A model generated the notes under the pieces. The model saw only the letters and a program-made list of their open reading frames with translations, ran no database searches and was not told where the DNA came from. Source: Scopulibacillus darangshiensis (GTDB lineage: Bacteria; Bacillota; Bacilli; Bacillales; Sporolactobacillaceae). Taken from it: a stretch of 64,000 nucleotides of DNA. The position numbers and the translations under genes were made by a program. The stretch is from contig NZ_SLXK01000023.1 of assembly GCF_004341035.1 (NCBI RefSeq), forward strand, positions 1 to 64,000. Reading direction: 5' to 3'. Of the stretch, positions 32,217-40,765 are shown in pieces (positions within the stretch are counted from its first letter, which is position 1; the number at the start of each line of letters is the position of its first letter).

Positions 32217-33245
32217 TTAAATTAAACTAAGTATTTCTTCTGCGGCACCTTCATCAGTAATAAGGATCGAATCGGGGCCTTTCTTAAAATAAGCCTGGAT
32301 AGCTCTAGCCTTAGAGCGGCCGCCTGCGATAGCGATCACCGTCCGATTATCATACAAGCTTTCAAGCTGCATGCCGATCGTCTTTACTTTGTGGACAACC
32401 CTTCCATCTTGATCGAAGTAGTAGCCAAAAGCTTCAGCAACAGCGTGTTCATGGTCAATCTTGTTAAGCAACGCCTGGCTTGAATTTCTTCGAAGCGCCA
32501 TGGTCTTAGCATCACCGATCCCATGAATGATCATTGTAGCTGATTGAAGCAGCTGGTTTGATTTTTGAACACTTGGTTCCTCAATTAAGGTAAGATAGGA
32601 TTCTTCACTTAATTGATCGGGAACGTGGAGCAAATGATAACTTGCCTCCGCTTTTTCAGCCATTTTTGCGCAAATTGTATTGGCTTGATTTTCAACCTGC
32701 TCACCAAGACCTCCCCTTGCTGACACAAATTGTACATTCTCCAGTGCCTTCTTTTTTAGAGGATGCATAATTTCCGCCGCAGCCGCCAGGGTCGTGCCGC
32801 CTGTTACAGCAATAATGCTTTCCGGCTTAAGACACCGTTCCATTTCTTGTACACATGCCAACCCCATTTCGTTCTTGACCTCAGGATTATGATCACTGTC
32901 ACCGGGTACAATAACGACACTGGGTACATCCAAAACAGTCTCTAATTGTTTCTCCAAATGTTTCAAGCCTGATACATCCTTCATAACATCTTCTAAGGAA
33001 AGCACCATCTTTTCTCCTTCCGATGTTAAGCTCATACCATTTTTGGACATGTGAATCAGACCCTGCTGGCTAAGAAAGGTGACTTCGCCTCTAAGAACCC
33101 GTTCTGTAATGCCAAGGTTCACCGACAGCGTCCTTCTGCCGATCGGCTGAAGAAAATGGACCGACTGAAGGATGCGGTAACGTGTCGACATGACATCCAA
33201 AACGTCAGGTATAAGCTTTTTCTGCATATCAAGTAAACGCTCCAT
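32217..33245 (-). CDS. cggR: Central glycolytic genes regulator CggR
   Basis: 342 residues, SorC/DeoR-like. N-terminal helix-turn-helix (RRTLSVNLGITERVLRGEVTFLSQQGLI) and a C-terminal sugar-phosphate-binding domain (ESIIAVTGGTTLAAAAEIM, GIGDAKTMALRR, AIAGGRSKA). In B. subtilis it represses the gapA operon and is released by fructose-1,6-bisphosphate. Its characteristic direct-repeat operator is visible in front of the gene. First gene of the operon; AAAGGAGG ribosome site. Confidence 0.96.
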   Translation of the reverse strand: MERLLDMQKKLIPDVLDVMSTRYRILQSVHFLQPIGRRTLSVNLGITERVLRGEVTFLSQQGLIHMSKNGMSLTSEGEKMVLSLEDVMKDVSGLKHLEKQLETVLDVPSVVIVPGDSDHNPEVKNEMGLACVQEMERCLKPESIIAVTGGTTLAAAAEIMHPLKKKALENVQFVSARGGLGEQVENQANTICAKMAEKAEASYHLLHVPDQLSEESYLTLIEEPSVQKSNQLLQSATMIIHGIGDAKTMALRRNSSQALLNKIDHEHAVAEAFGYYFDQDGRVVHKVKTIGMQLESLYDNRTVIAIAGGRSKARAIQAYFKKGPDSILITDEGAAEEILSLI

Positions 33246-33290
33246 AGCATCCTCCTTTGAAGGCGAAGATCATTTGGCCCACACATTATG

Positions 33291-33325
33291 GACTTAAAAG
33301 GTCCCACGCAGTCAAATTATGTCCC
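33291..33325 (-). promoter_or_regulatory. CggR operator
   Basis: Two direct repeats of GGGAC-N6-TGAC/AGTC (33311-33325 and 33291-33305), 20 bp apart, between the promoter and cggR. This matches the CggR site type known from B. subtilis. Confidence 0.85.
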
Positions 33326-33340
33326 ATCAACTACAAAAAT

Positions 33341-33370
33341 ATAATACCAAACTTTTTATGAACTTTTCAA
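33341..33370 (-). promoter_or_regulatory. cggR-gapA operon promoter
   Basis: TTGAAA (33365-33370), 18-bp spacer, TATTAT (33341-33346) on the minus strand, just upstream of the CggR operator. The DNA further upstream to 33468 is AT-rich with no gene. Confidence 0.7.
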
Positions 33371-33468
33371 GCCAAATGTTTACAACTATTAAAGCTTGTG
33401 ATAATTAAAGCGTTTTCTTTCCCTTAGTATCAATCTTTATTATTTTTTTAAAATTTTTTATCATGTGT

Positions 33469-33500
33469 AAAAGCACCGGCTCTGCAGCCGGTGCTTTTTA
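33469..33500. terminator. Terminator after the glutaredoxin-like gene
   Basis: AAAAGCACCGGC pairs with GCCGGTGCTTTT, symmetric and so possibly bidirectional; it overlaps the stop codon of the upstream gene. Confidence 0.8.
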
Positions 33501-33743
33501 ATTAAAGTATTCAACAAGCGATGCAAAAGATAATCGCCCCCACGCAACATCTTTGCCATCAACAGCTACAACCGGAATCATGAGTTGGTATTTTTCCAGA
33601 AATGTATCATTTGTGTATATATCCACTTCTCGAAATGTCTCGCCGGATTCATTGCAAAGGATGGCTAAGACAGCCTTTCCCTCTTCACATAAAGGGCAAT
33701 CCCGCTTGGTGTATAGAATAATCTCTCTTTCCTGCTTTGCCAT
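33498..33743 (-). CDS. Glutaredoxin/thioredoxin-fold protein with CPLC motif
   Basis: 81 residues. Begins with a beta strand and YTKRDCPLCEEGKAVL, a CXXC redox motif near residue 15, and has a cis-Pro motif in MIPVVAVDGKD as in glutaredoxins. Likely a small thiol-disulfide protein; partner unknown. It starts 1 bp after the rpoN stop codon and is followed by a terminator, so it appears to be expressed with sigL. Confidence 0.85.
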   Translation of the reverse strand: MAKQEREIILYTKRDCPLCEEGKAVLAILCNESGETFREVDIYTNDTFLEKYQLMIPVVAVDGKDVAWGRLSFASLVEYFN

Positions 33744-33744
33744 A

Positions 33745-35052
33745 CTACTTTTCCTTCCGCTTGCGTTTCGACGATGATTGGATCCCGCATTCTCCGCGGT
33801 ACTTTGCCACCGCCCGCCTTGATATGTTCAAGCCTTTCTCGGCCAATTGTGTGGCAATATTTTGGTCTGATAACGGTTTTGCCGGGTTTTCAAATGAGAT
33901 CATCTGTTCAATCAATGATTTAATCCGATGGACCGATATATCACCGCCGGCCGCTCTCATTCCTTTTACAAACCAATCCTTCAATGCCATCAATCCATAA
34001 GGTGTTTGGATATACTTGTTTTTAACAGTCCGGCTTACCGTTGATTCATGGATTCCCAAATCGTCCGCGATCACGGTTAACGTCATCGGCGTCAGCATTT
34101 CCAGAACCCCGTTCTTTAAAAAGTCATGTTGCCGGTGGACGATGGCCTCAGTGACCGCAAGCAATGTTTGCTTTCTTCTTGAGAGGCCTGACAGCAGCCA
34201 CTTCGCCTCATCAAGCTTTTTTTGCAAGAAGCGCCGTGTTTCCCGATCATCCGCCGAACGGTAGTTTTTATAATATTGCAAGTCAATCGTTACATTAGGA
34301 AACCAGCGATCCGCCATCGTACAATAAAAGCGACCCTCTACTTTATCTATTATCACGTCGGGGCTCACATATTCAACAGGCTTCTGATCAAGTTCACCCA
34401 CTGGATTAGGATCGAGTGACTTTATTTCTTCAACCGCAGAATGGATGTCTTCCAGCGGGACTTGGAGCTGATCCGCAAGCGTTTCCCAATCTTCTGTCAA
34501 AAACACATCTATGAAATCCCTAACGATATCTTCAGCGACTTCACTGCTATTCACATTATTAGAAAGCTGTAAAAGCAGACACTCCTGCAGGTCACGCGCG
34601 CCTACTCCGGCAGGTTCAAATTGCTGAATAACCTCTAATGCTTGCTCCATAATCGACTCATCCAAATTTAAATCATCTGCGAGCAATTCGAGCGGCTCAT
34701 CCAAATAACCGTAGTCATTTAGGCTGTCAATCAGATAGGCAGCAGCTTTTATAATGTTCTGATCTTTCGTTATATGGCGAAGCTGAGTAAACAGGACATC
34801 ACGAAAATCGGAATGGCCCGTGGCTGTTTCCTCAATAATATCCGTCTTGCTTTTATCCGAATGCCACTCAACAGTCGATTTCACCGGTGTATACGGTGAA
34901 TCATCAACCTGAAGCAAAGGATTTTCCAACGCTTGTTCACGAACAAAATGATAGAGCTCTTGATTATTGTACTGAAGCAAAGAAATGGACTGGTACAAAG
35001 CCGGCGCCATCTTAAGCTTCAGTGTCTGTGTTTGCATCATATCTAATGCCAT
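33745..35052 (-). CDS. rpoN: RNA polymerase sigma-54 factor (SigL)
   Basis: 435 residues. Region I is Gln/Leu-rich (MQTQTLKLKMAPALYQSISLL...), the core-binding domain follows, then the DNA-binding helix-turn-helix IHESTVSRTVKNKYIQTPYG and the RpoN box near the C-terminus (ISRRAVAKYRGECGIQSS). Directs transcription from -12/-24 promoters with enhancer-binding activators. ATG 35052 has GAGGGTG upstream. A cre-like site lies before the gene, as expected for CcpA-repressed sigL. Confidence 0.95.
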   Translation of the reverse strand: MALDMMQTQTLKLKMAPALYQSISLLQYNNQELYHFVREQALENPLLQVDDSPYTPVKSTVEWHSDKSKTDIIEETATGHSDFRDVLFTQLRHITKDQNIIKAAAYLIDSLNDYGYLDEPLELLADDLNLDESIMEQALEVIQQFEPAGVGARDLQECLLLQLSNNVNSSEVAEDIVRDFIDVFLTEDWETLADQLQVPLEDIHSAVEEIKSLDPNPVGELDQKPVEYVSPDVIIDKVEGRFYCTMADRWFPNVTIDLQYYKNYRSADDRETRRFLQKKLDEAKWLLSGLSRRKQTLLAVTEAIVHRQHDFLKNGVLEMLTPMTLTVIADDLGIHESTVSRTVKNKYIQTPYGLMALKDWFVKGMRAAGGDISVHRIKSLIEQMISFENPAKPLSDQNIATQLAEKGLNISRRAVAKYRGECGIQSSSKRKRKEK

Positions 35053-35074
35053 GCACATCACCCTCTATCATTAT

Positions 35075-35090
35075 TATAAACGCTTACATT
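35075..35090 (-). promoter_or_regulatory. cre-like site upstream of rpoN
   Basis: Minus strand AATGTAAGCGTTTATAA, nearly the same as the site before the tre operon; about 25 bp upstream of the start codon. Confidence 0.6.
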
Positions 35091-35209
35091 TCTTCTGGCT
35101 ATTCTTTGTCTAATAAAAAGGGCAACAAAAATGGTGCCATTTGTTTCCTTTCTATGCATGGATGTATTGAAAAATGCCAAAATGTCGGGAAATCCCGGTG
35201 AAATAATCT

Positions 35210-35240
35210 AAAAAAAACAGCCCCAAAAGAGGAGCTGCTT
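35210..35240 (-). terminator. Terminator after corA
   Basis: GCAGCTCC pairs with GGGGCTGT, followed by TTTTTTTAG on the minus strand. Confidence 0.85.
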
Positions 35241-35244
35241 AATA

Positions 35245-36183
35245 CTAAAAATATTTTTTCTTCCAGAATATAAGTGCTGTAATACTTGATAGACAAATAG
35301 CAATAACCATTGTTATTGCAAAGCCATGCGGATTTTCTTTAAAAGGCACCGGCACGTTCATGCCGAAGAAACTGGCAACCATGGTCGGCAATGACAGCAC
35401 AATCGTGACAGTCGTCAAAAACTTCATGACAACATTCACATTATTTGAAATAACAGAAGCATAGGCATCCATCATGCCGCTAAGGATATTACTATGGACT
35501 TCTGACATTTCGATGGCTTGCTTTAACTCTACAATGACATCCTCCCACAGATCGTGATCATCTTCGTACATTTTGAGAAAATGCTGTTTGGTCATTTTCT
35601 CCATCACGATGTTATTCGCTTTAAGCGATGTCATAAAGTATACAAGCGTTTTTTCCAAGCTTAGCAGGCTGAAAAGCTCTTTATTTTTCATTGATTGGCG
35701 AAGTTCGTGTTCAATCGTCGTTGTTTTCCGGTCAATCTGCCGCAAATATTTCAAATAAAAGCTTGACATAACATATAAAAGCTGCAAGGTAAACCGGGTT
35801 TTTTTATAAGTAAAAAAGCCTTTTACTTTTTTCTCAATAAAGCTATTAATAATAAGGTTTTCTTGAAGACAGACAGTAATAAAGTAAAATGGTGTCACGA
35901 TAATGCCGAGAGGGATCGTATCGTACAGCGCTGAGTCCGTTTCGTCCTTTACTGTTACAGGAATATCCACAATCGTTAGAACACTGTCCTCTTCCTTCTC
36001 GATACGCGACCGTTCATCATCATCCAAAGGGTCTTTGATAAAATCGAGCGGCACTTCTGTGTTTTCAACTACAAAGCTAATTTCTTCTTCAGTAGGATTG
36101 GTTAAATTAATCCAGCATCCTTTAGTTAATGTTTCGGTTTTGTTCAACTTGCCAAGTTCATCAGTCAAATAAATATCTAACAT
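35245..36183 (-). CDS. corA: CorA-family Mg2+/divalent cation channel
   Basis: 312 residues. Large N-terminal cytoplasmic domain rich in charged residues, a long helix, then two C-terminal membrane segments. The first ends with FFGMNVP, the GMN selectivity motif of CorA. Lys/aromatic C-terminus (IFWKKKYF). Probably imports Mg2+ or another divalent ion as a pentamer. AGGAGG ribosome site; a small upstream frame ends exactly at that site. Confidence 0.92.
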   Translation of the reverse strand: MLDIYLTDELGKLNKTETLTKGCWINLTNPTEEEISFVVENTEVPLDFIKDPLDDDERSRIEKEEDSVLTIVDIPVTVKDETDSALYDTIPLGIIVTPFYFITVCLQENLIINSFIEKKVKGFFTYKKTRFTLQLLYVMSSFYLKYLRQIDRKTTTIEHELRQSMKNKELFSLLSLEKTLVYFMTSLKANNIVMEKMTKQHFLKMYEDDHDLWEDVIVELKQAIEMSEVHSNILSGMMDAYASVISNNVNVVMKFLTTVTIVLSLPTMVASFFGMNVPVPFKENPHGFAITMVIAICLSSITALIFWKKKYF

Positions 36184-36195
36184 TTGGCCACCTCC

Positions 36196-36330
36196 TCATG
36201 ATGAGAGGAAGCACATCGATACCCAACTCTTCAAAGGGTGAAAACTTAAAGAGCGGCAAATTACAGCCGGTACGAAAACTTCCTCATGTTCGGTTTCGGG
36301 TTCAGGACTCGAAGGACTGTCAGAACTCAT
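36196..36330 (-). CDS. Possible 44-residue leader peptide or frameshifted small gene before corA
   Basis: ATG 36330 has AAAGGAG upstream. The first 20 residues are acidic and Ser/Pro-rich (MSSDSPSSPEPETEHEE); the frame ends at TGA directly before the corA ribosome site. From about 36265 another frame reads more like protein (NLPLFKFSPFEELGIDVLP), so either a frameshift has split an older gene or the second reading is chance. No family recognised. The rest of 36331-36424 shows nothing clear. Confidence 0.3.
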   Translation of the reverse strand: MSSDSPSSPEPETEHEEVFVPAVICRSLSFHPLKSWVSMCFLSS

Positions 36331-36424
36331 TAAGTCATCATCTCCTTTACATCACGATTTGGGCAATATCCTCTATCATACAACGCTTTTTTTAGGATGA
36401 CAAACAGTTTTTTTCTGTAAGGAG

Positions 36425-36455
36425 GAAAAGCCCCTAGACAGGTATCCAGGGGTGA
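36425..36455 (-). terminator. Weak terminator after asnB
   Basis: CACCCCTGGATAC can fold with GTCTAGGGGC, followed by TTTTCC on the minus strand. Confidence 0.45.
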
Positions 36456-36460
36456 ATTTT

Positions 36461-38281
36461 TTAAACTAGTTTTATTTGATAAGTCTTCAGCCATTCATTC
36501 ACTTGAATAAGGTAGTCAAACATCCTTGCAGCTAGCTGGGGTTTCATCTCACCCCGTCCCTCGGCGATCTTTGATATCATCGCCTTATCAATAAGACCAA
36601 AGACCGGAGCGTTCGTATCGTTTAAAATATTTTTCATCCAATCAGATACCCCTTTCAAATAAGCGGGGTTCTGATTAAATGGGTAGGCGCTTTTCTTTCT
36701 TGTACGGACGTCGTCGATTAACAAGCCGTCAAGCGCTCGTCTTAACAACCCTTTTTCCATACCGTCCACCGACTTAACTTCCCACGGCACATTCCACAAA
36801 TAGTCAACGATCCGATAATCACAGAACGGCACCCTGACTTCAAACCCTACTGCCATGCTCATCCTGTCTTTCCGATCAAGCATAAATGGAAGAAATCTCG
36901 TCAAATTTAGATATTGCATCTGCCTGCGCTTCGCATCGATGTTGCTCTCGCCAGCAAGCTCAGGAACTTCAGATATAGCTTCATTATATCGCCGTTTGAC
37001 GTAGGCTTCCGGTCTAATATGGTCAAAAGCTTCTTTATTTAAGATGCCACTCCGCCCCTTTGCCTGGATCATCCAAGGAAAGGTATCAGCATTCAGGAAC
37101 TCTTCTTTATAAAACCACGGATAGCCGCCGAACACTTCGTCAGCAGATTCCCCGGATAAGGCGACGGTTGCGTCCTTTGTCATTTCTCTGAAAAGCAAGT
37201 AGAGAGATGTCTCCATCTCACCCAAACCAGGCAAATCCCGTGCATACATTTGTTTTAAAAGATGATCAACCTGTTCACCGGCACCAAGAACCATTTCGTG
37301 ATGTTCAGTTCCGACCGATTCGGCCACCTTATAAATGTATGGTGTATCACGGTCAACGTGCATAAGATCCTGCTCAAAGTGCTTTTCGCTGTCAACGAAG
37401 TCGAGCGAATAAGAATGGAGGGTCCTGCCCTCTTTTTGAAAAATATCCCCGGCAATCGCTGTTAGAGCACTCGAATCAAGTCCCCCCGAAAGCATCGTAA
37501 CTAAAGGCATATCAGATAAAAGCTGCCTGTGGGTAGTATCTAACAAAAGCTCACGAACTTTCTCCGTGCTTGAATGAACTGTATCTTCAAAAGGCTTGCT
37601 CTTGAGCTGCCAATAAGGCTTGATGCAAACACCGCTTTTCTTAACGACCATATAATGGCCTGCCCGAAGCTCGTTAATCCCGCGGAATACACCCACACCA
37701 GGGGTGCGCATTGGCCCTAAAGCAAAGATTTCGGCAAGGCCGTCTTTGTCGACTTCAGCATCAACCATTGGATGTGTGAGTATCGCTTTGATTTCAGAAC
37801 CAAATATCATTGATTGCTCTCTTTGCGCGAAAAAAAGGGGCTTAACACCGAGGTGATCGCGCGCCATAAAAAATTGCCTGCGTTGATCATCCCAAATACC
37901 AAAGGCAAAAATGCCATTTAGGTGTTCTACACATGCCTCTTTCCATTCTATGTACGCGTGCAGGAGCACTTCGGTATCCGATGTTGTTTGGAACCTGTGC
38001 CCTTTTGCTTCAAGTTTCCGTTTTAATTCTTTATAATTATAAATTTCCCCATTGTAGGTTAATGTGTAAAGCTCGCCACCTTCCCTGCAGGTCATCGGCT
38101 GGGTGCCGCCTTCAGGATCAATAACAATCAACCGGCGGTGCGCCAGAGCGGCATGATCGTTCAACCAATAGCCTTCAGCATCCGGTCCGCGGTGCTCTAT
38201 GGTATTTGCCATGTCTTTTAATATAGCTTGTTCTTGTGTCAGATTTCTCGTAAAGTCAATCCATCCAGCAATACCACACAT
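36461..38281 (-). CDS. Glutamine-hydrolysing asparagine synthetase (AsnO/AsnB type)
   Basis: 606 residues. Mature Cys2 nucleophile in MCGIAGWIDF, glutaminase domain (HRGPDAEGYW, YNGEIYNYKELK), and synthetase domain with the pyrophosphate loop MLSGGLDSSALTAI (near residue 258) and SGESADEVFGGYPW. Makes asparagine from aspartate, glutamine and ATP. It looks closest to the sporulation-linked AsnO, from memory. ATG 38281 follows AGGAGAT. No T-box was found upstream; 38291-38490 has no gene. Confidence 0.92.
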   Translation of the reverse strand: MCGIAGWIDFTRNLTQEQAILKDMANTIEHRGPDAEGYWLNDHAALAHRRLIVIDPEGGTQPMTCREGGELYTLTYNGEIYNYKELKRKLEAKGHRFQTTSDTEVLLHAYIEWKEACVEHLNGIFAFGIWDDQRRQFFMARDHLGVKPLFFAQREQSMIFGSEIKAILTHPMVDAEVDKDGLAEIFALGPMRTPGVGVFRGINELRAGHYMVVKKSGVCIKPYWQLKSKPFEDTVHSSTEKVRELLLDTTHRQLLSDMPLVTMLSGGLDSSALTAIAGDIFQKEGRTLHSYSLDFVDSEKHFEQDLMHVDRDTPYIYKVAESVGTEHHEMVLGAGEQVDHLLKQMYARDLPGLGEMETSLYLLFREMTKDATVALSGESADEVFGGYPWFYKEEFLNADTFPWMIQAKGRSGILNKEAFDHIRPEAYVKRRYNEAISEVPELAGESNIDAKRRQMQYLNLTRFLPFMLDRKDRMSMAVGFEVRVPFCDYRIVDYLWNVPWEVKSVDGMEKGLLRRALDGLLIDDVRTRKKSAYPFNQNPAYLKGVSDWMKNILNDTNAPVFGLIDKAMISKIAEGRGEMKPQLAARMFDYLIQVNEWLKTYQIKLV

Positions 38282-38490
38282 CATTACCATCTCCTATTTT
38301 TTTTGCAGGCTTTAGCTTTCGTCTGCACTTTCCATTGTTGATCCTCTTAACACTATTTTTCAATGGATGCCGTTAAAACGTCACCCAATTGTAAAATATT
38401 AGGTCGTTGATCATGGTTGTTTTGCTACTGGATTTTTAAATGGATTTATGGCCAATAGGTCCTTAGATCTAGGGTTGTCCACAAGTGTAA

Positions 38491-38530
38491 GAAAAAAAGT
38501 GTGGCAGTCATGTTGCTACTCCCACACCTT
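38491..38530 (-). terminator. Terminator after cotD-like gene
   Basis: GTGTGG pairs with CCACAC, with a 17-base internal region that can pair in part, followed by TTTTTTTCTT on the minus strand. Confidence 0.7.
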
Positions 38531-38553
38531 AATCTCCACTTTGTTACTTAACC

Positions 38554-38832
38554 TTACCTACAAAACTGATCAGGCGAAATGGCGGTTGGACATCCGCAAT
38601 TCACATGCTGATGCTGAACATCGCAGCAATATGAAACTGTATGCGGGTAATGGTGCTGATGCTGATAAATTTGGTGCACATTTACCTGTGTATGCTCTGG
38701 ATGGAAATGATTCAGAACGTATGGCTGATAAACATCTAATACATTTTGTTTTGTAGGATCGGTTATGCCTTCTAGTTGTTTTGGCGGGCATTGTGCTGTG
38801 TTTTGTAATTGTTTTGGCGGGCACCAAGTCAT
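38554..38832 (-). CDS. cotD: CotD-like spore coat protein
   Basis: 92 residues, rich in His, Cys, Gln, Tyr and Pro. Contains the CotD family core KQNVLDVYQPYVLNH, HPEHTQVNVHQIYQH and HHYPHTVSYC, ending with Cys-rich CGCP. Two near repeats CPPKQL occur at the N-terminus. Inner spore coat component in relatives. Ribosome site AAGGGGG; a sigma-K-type promoter lies just upstream, consistent with late mother-cell expression. Shows that the organism forms endospores. Confidence 0.88.
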   Translation of the reverse strand: MTWCPPKQLQNTAQCPPKQLEGITDPTKQNVLDVYQPYVLNHFHPEHTQVNVHQIYQHQHHYPHTVSYCCDVQHQHVNCGCPTAISPDQFCR

Positions 38833-38864
38833 TTTAATTCCCCCTTAAATAGTTAATACACTAC

Positions 38865-38892
38865 TAAACTATGTTGGAGCGGGTCATCTTGT
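38865..38892 (-). promoter_or_regulatory. Sigma-K-like promoter of cotD
   Basis: AC (38891-38892), 17-bp spacer, CATAGTTTA (38865-38873) on the minus strand fits the AC...CATANNNTA pattern of sigma-K; it lies 33 bp upstream of the start codon. Confidence 0.7.
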
Positions 38893-38984
38893 CTAATACG
38901 TTAACCTATTTTTACTCTGTGTGTTACAAAAGGGGCCCCTGCCTTGCATAGCATTAGCCCAATTTGAAGAAAGAAAAATTATGC

Positions 38985-39013
38985 TTGTGCAAAACGGAAT
39001 TTTATCGTATAAT
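38985..39013 (+). promoter_or_regulatory. Promoter of tRNA-Arg
   Basis: TTGTGC, 17-bp spacer, TATAAT (39008-39013), 34 bp before the mature tRNA. Confidence 0.75.
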
Positions 39014-39047
39014 AGTCGTTGTCAGCCTTTTAACCTTTATACAATAA

Positions 39048-39126
39048 GCGCTCGTAGCTCAGCTGGATAGAGCGGTGGTTTCCGGTACCACGTCTGCCGG
39101 GGGTTCGAATCCCTCCGAGCGCGCCA
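39048..39126 (+). tRNA. tRNA-Arg (anticodon CCG)
   Basis: Acceptor stem GCGCTCG/CGAGCGC is perfect; D-arm GCTC/GAGC; anticodon stem GTGGT/ACCAC with loop TTCCGGT, anticodon CCG reading CGG; T-loop TTCGAAT; CCA is encoded. Single tRNA gene with its own promoter and terminator. Confidence 0.96.
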
Positions 39127-39143
39127 TATTATACATACACATC

Positions 39144-39174
39144 AAATCCTTTCGCCGATGAAAGGATTTTTTTA
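39144..39174 (+). terminator. Terminator after tRNA-Arg
   Basis: AAATCCTTTC pairs with GAAAGGATTT, followed by TTTTAATTT. Confidence 0.9.
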
Positions 39175-39181
39175 ATTTAAA

Positions 39182-39216
39182 GGACGGCATCTCGGATTTC
39201 CCGGATGCCGCCCTTT
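39182..39216 (-). terminator. Terminator after amino-acid permease
   Basis: GGGCGGCATC pairs with GATGCCGTCC on the minus strand, followed by TTTAAATT. Confidence 0.75.
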
Positions 39217-39225
39217 TAAATTTAT

Positions 39226-40707
39226 TTAAAATGTCTCGTCAAAATCAAACTCGCATTCTTTCAATGGCACTACTTTTGTTTTCTTTATGAATTTGTAACC
39301 GAACCATAGGATAAGGAAGAGCGGAATACCTAGATATGCAGCAATAACGCTGCCCCAATCAATATTATTGGAAAGAAAGGCTTGGTAGTCCTGTGCCAAA
39401 ATAACAATTAAACAGACCGCGAATGCGAAAATTGGACCGAAAGGATAAAACTTTGAATGATAAGGCAGCCTATCTAGAGTATATCCCTGTGCTAAATAGG
39501 CCTTTCGGAACCTGTAGTGGCTGACTGCAATGCCCACCCAGAAAATAAATCCGGTTACACCAACTGAGTTCATCAGCCAAATATAGACTTCCCCATCCCC
39601 ATAGATTGAGGCAAAGAAGGCAAACATACCAACAACCGCGGTCAATATAATGGCTGCACCAGGAACGCCGCGTTTATTAAGCCGGCCAAAAACACGCGGT
39701 GCCTGTCCATTCTTTGCCATAGCATAAATCATGCGTGCCGACGCATAAAGGCTTGAATTGCCGGCGGATAATACAGCAGTTAAGATAACGGCATTCATGA
39801 CTGAAGCCGCAAAGGCCAGTCCAGCTCTTTGGAAAACCAAAGTAAAAGGACTTACCATTATGCTGTCGCTCTGCAAACTCTTACTTGTGTAGGGGATGAT
39901 TAACCCGATAATCAGGATCGCCAAAATATAAAAAAGGAAAATCCGCCAAAAAGTACTCTTGACCGCCTTTGGAACGTTCTTTGCGGGATTCTCGCTTTCA
40001 CCGGCAGCTACACCGACAATTTCAGTCCCTTGAAAAGAAAAACCCGCGGCTAGAAAGATCCCTAAAGTCGCAAAGAACCCTCCAGAAAAAGGCGCATCGC
40101 CGGCAGTAAAATGACTGAATCCAATGGCTTTGCCTCCCATGATACCAAAGATCATCAATAATCCCACGATAATGAAGATAATGACGGTTGTCACTTTGAC
40201 AAAGGAGAACCAATACTCTCCTTCACCATAACCCTTTACAGATAAATAATTCAGCGCAAAAATAATTATTAAAAACAGACCGCTCCAAAGAAACGACGGG
40301 CTGTTAGGAAACCAAAACTTCATGACAAGCGTTGCCGCTGAAAGCTCTGCCGCCAGAGTCATCGCCCAGCTGTACCAATAGTTCCAGCCAAGGGCAAACC
40401 CAAAAGCCGGATCAATGAACTTAGTGCCATACGTACTGAAGGCACCGCTTGTCGGCATGACGGCCGCCATCTCCCCAAGGCTTGTCATAACGAAATAAAC
40501 CATCATGCCAATAACAGCATAGGCTAACAACGCCCCGCCGGGACCGGCCGTATGAATGGCGGACCCGCTTCCAAGGAATAGCCCAGTACCGATGGACCCA
40601 CCGATTGCAATCATTGTTAAATGCCGCGATTTCAAACCGCGTTTTAAACTATTTGATCCTCCTGTTGACTGTTGTAAGTCAAGGTTTTCCTGTCTTTGCT
40701 GCTGCAT
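39226..40707 (-). CDS. APC-family amino-acid permease, LysP-like
   Basis: 493 residues, about twelve membrane helices. N-terminal RGLKSRHLTMIAIGGSIGTG and AGPGGALLAYAVIGMMVYF, then ALGWNYWYSWAMTLAAELSA, are characteristic of the AAT group of H+-coupled amino-acid transporters; the pattern resembles lysine permeases. Substrate not certain. ATG 40707 chosen behind GGAGGG...AAGGAG. A cre-like site precedes it. No lysine riboswitch was seen in the 200 bp upstream. Confidence 0.85.
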   Translation of the reverse strand: MQQQRQENLDLQQSTGGSNSLKRGLKSRHLTMIAIGGSIGTGLFLGSGSAIHTAGPGGALLAYAVIGMMVYFVMTSLGEMAAVMPTSGAFSTYGTKFIDPAFGFALGWNYWYSWAMTLAAELSAATLVMKFWFPNSPSFLWSGLFLIIIFALNYLSVKGYGEGEYWFSFVKVTTVIIFIIVGLLMIFGIMGGKAIGFSHFTAGDAPFSGGFFATLGIFLAAGFSFQGTEIVGVAAGESENPAKNVPKAVKSTFWRIFLFYILAILIIGLIIPYTSKSLQSDSIMVSPFTLVFQRAGLAFAASVMNAVILTAVLSAGNSSLYASARMIYAMAKNGQAPRVFGRLNKRGVPGAAIILTAVVGMFAFFASIYGDGEVYIWLMNSVGVTGFIFWVGIAVSHYRFRKAYLAQGYTLDRLPYHSKFYPFGPIFAFAVCLIVILAQDYQAFLSNNIDWGSVIAAYLGIPLFLILWFGYKFIKKTKVVPLKECEFDFDETF

Positions 40708-40750
40708 CTCCTTCAATCCCTCCATGTTGTTCTAGGATGTTTGCCAATTA

Positions 40751-40765
40751 TGAAGCGCTTACAAC
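40751..40765 (-). promoter_or_regulatory. cre-like site upstream of permease
   Basis: Minus strand TTGTAAGCGCTTCA, about 45 bp before the start codon, shares TTGTAAGCG with the tre and sigL sites. Confidence 0.5.

Noticed and set aside
33405-33418. AGAAAACGCTTTAA as a cre site upstream of cggR
   Set aside because: Too many departures from the cre consensus and poorly placed; not listed as a feature.
35110-35150. Possible -12/-24 (sigma-54) promoter TGGCAC...TTGC upstream of rpoN
   Set aside because: The GG-GC spacing is 13 and not the required 10 bases.
38290-38490. Searched for an asparagine T-box upstream of asnB
   Set aside because: No AGGGTGGNACCGCG-like motif on the minus strand.
38554-38827. 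Alternative 85-codon frame on the same strand as cotD and a 102-codon frame opposite
   Set aside because: The CotD-like frame has family motifs, a ribosome site and a sigma-K-like promoter; the others do not.
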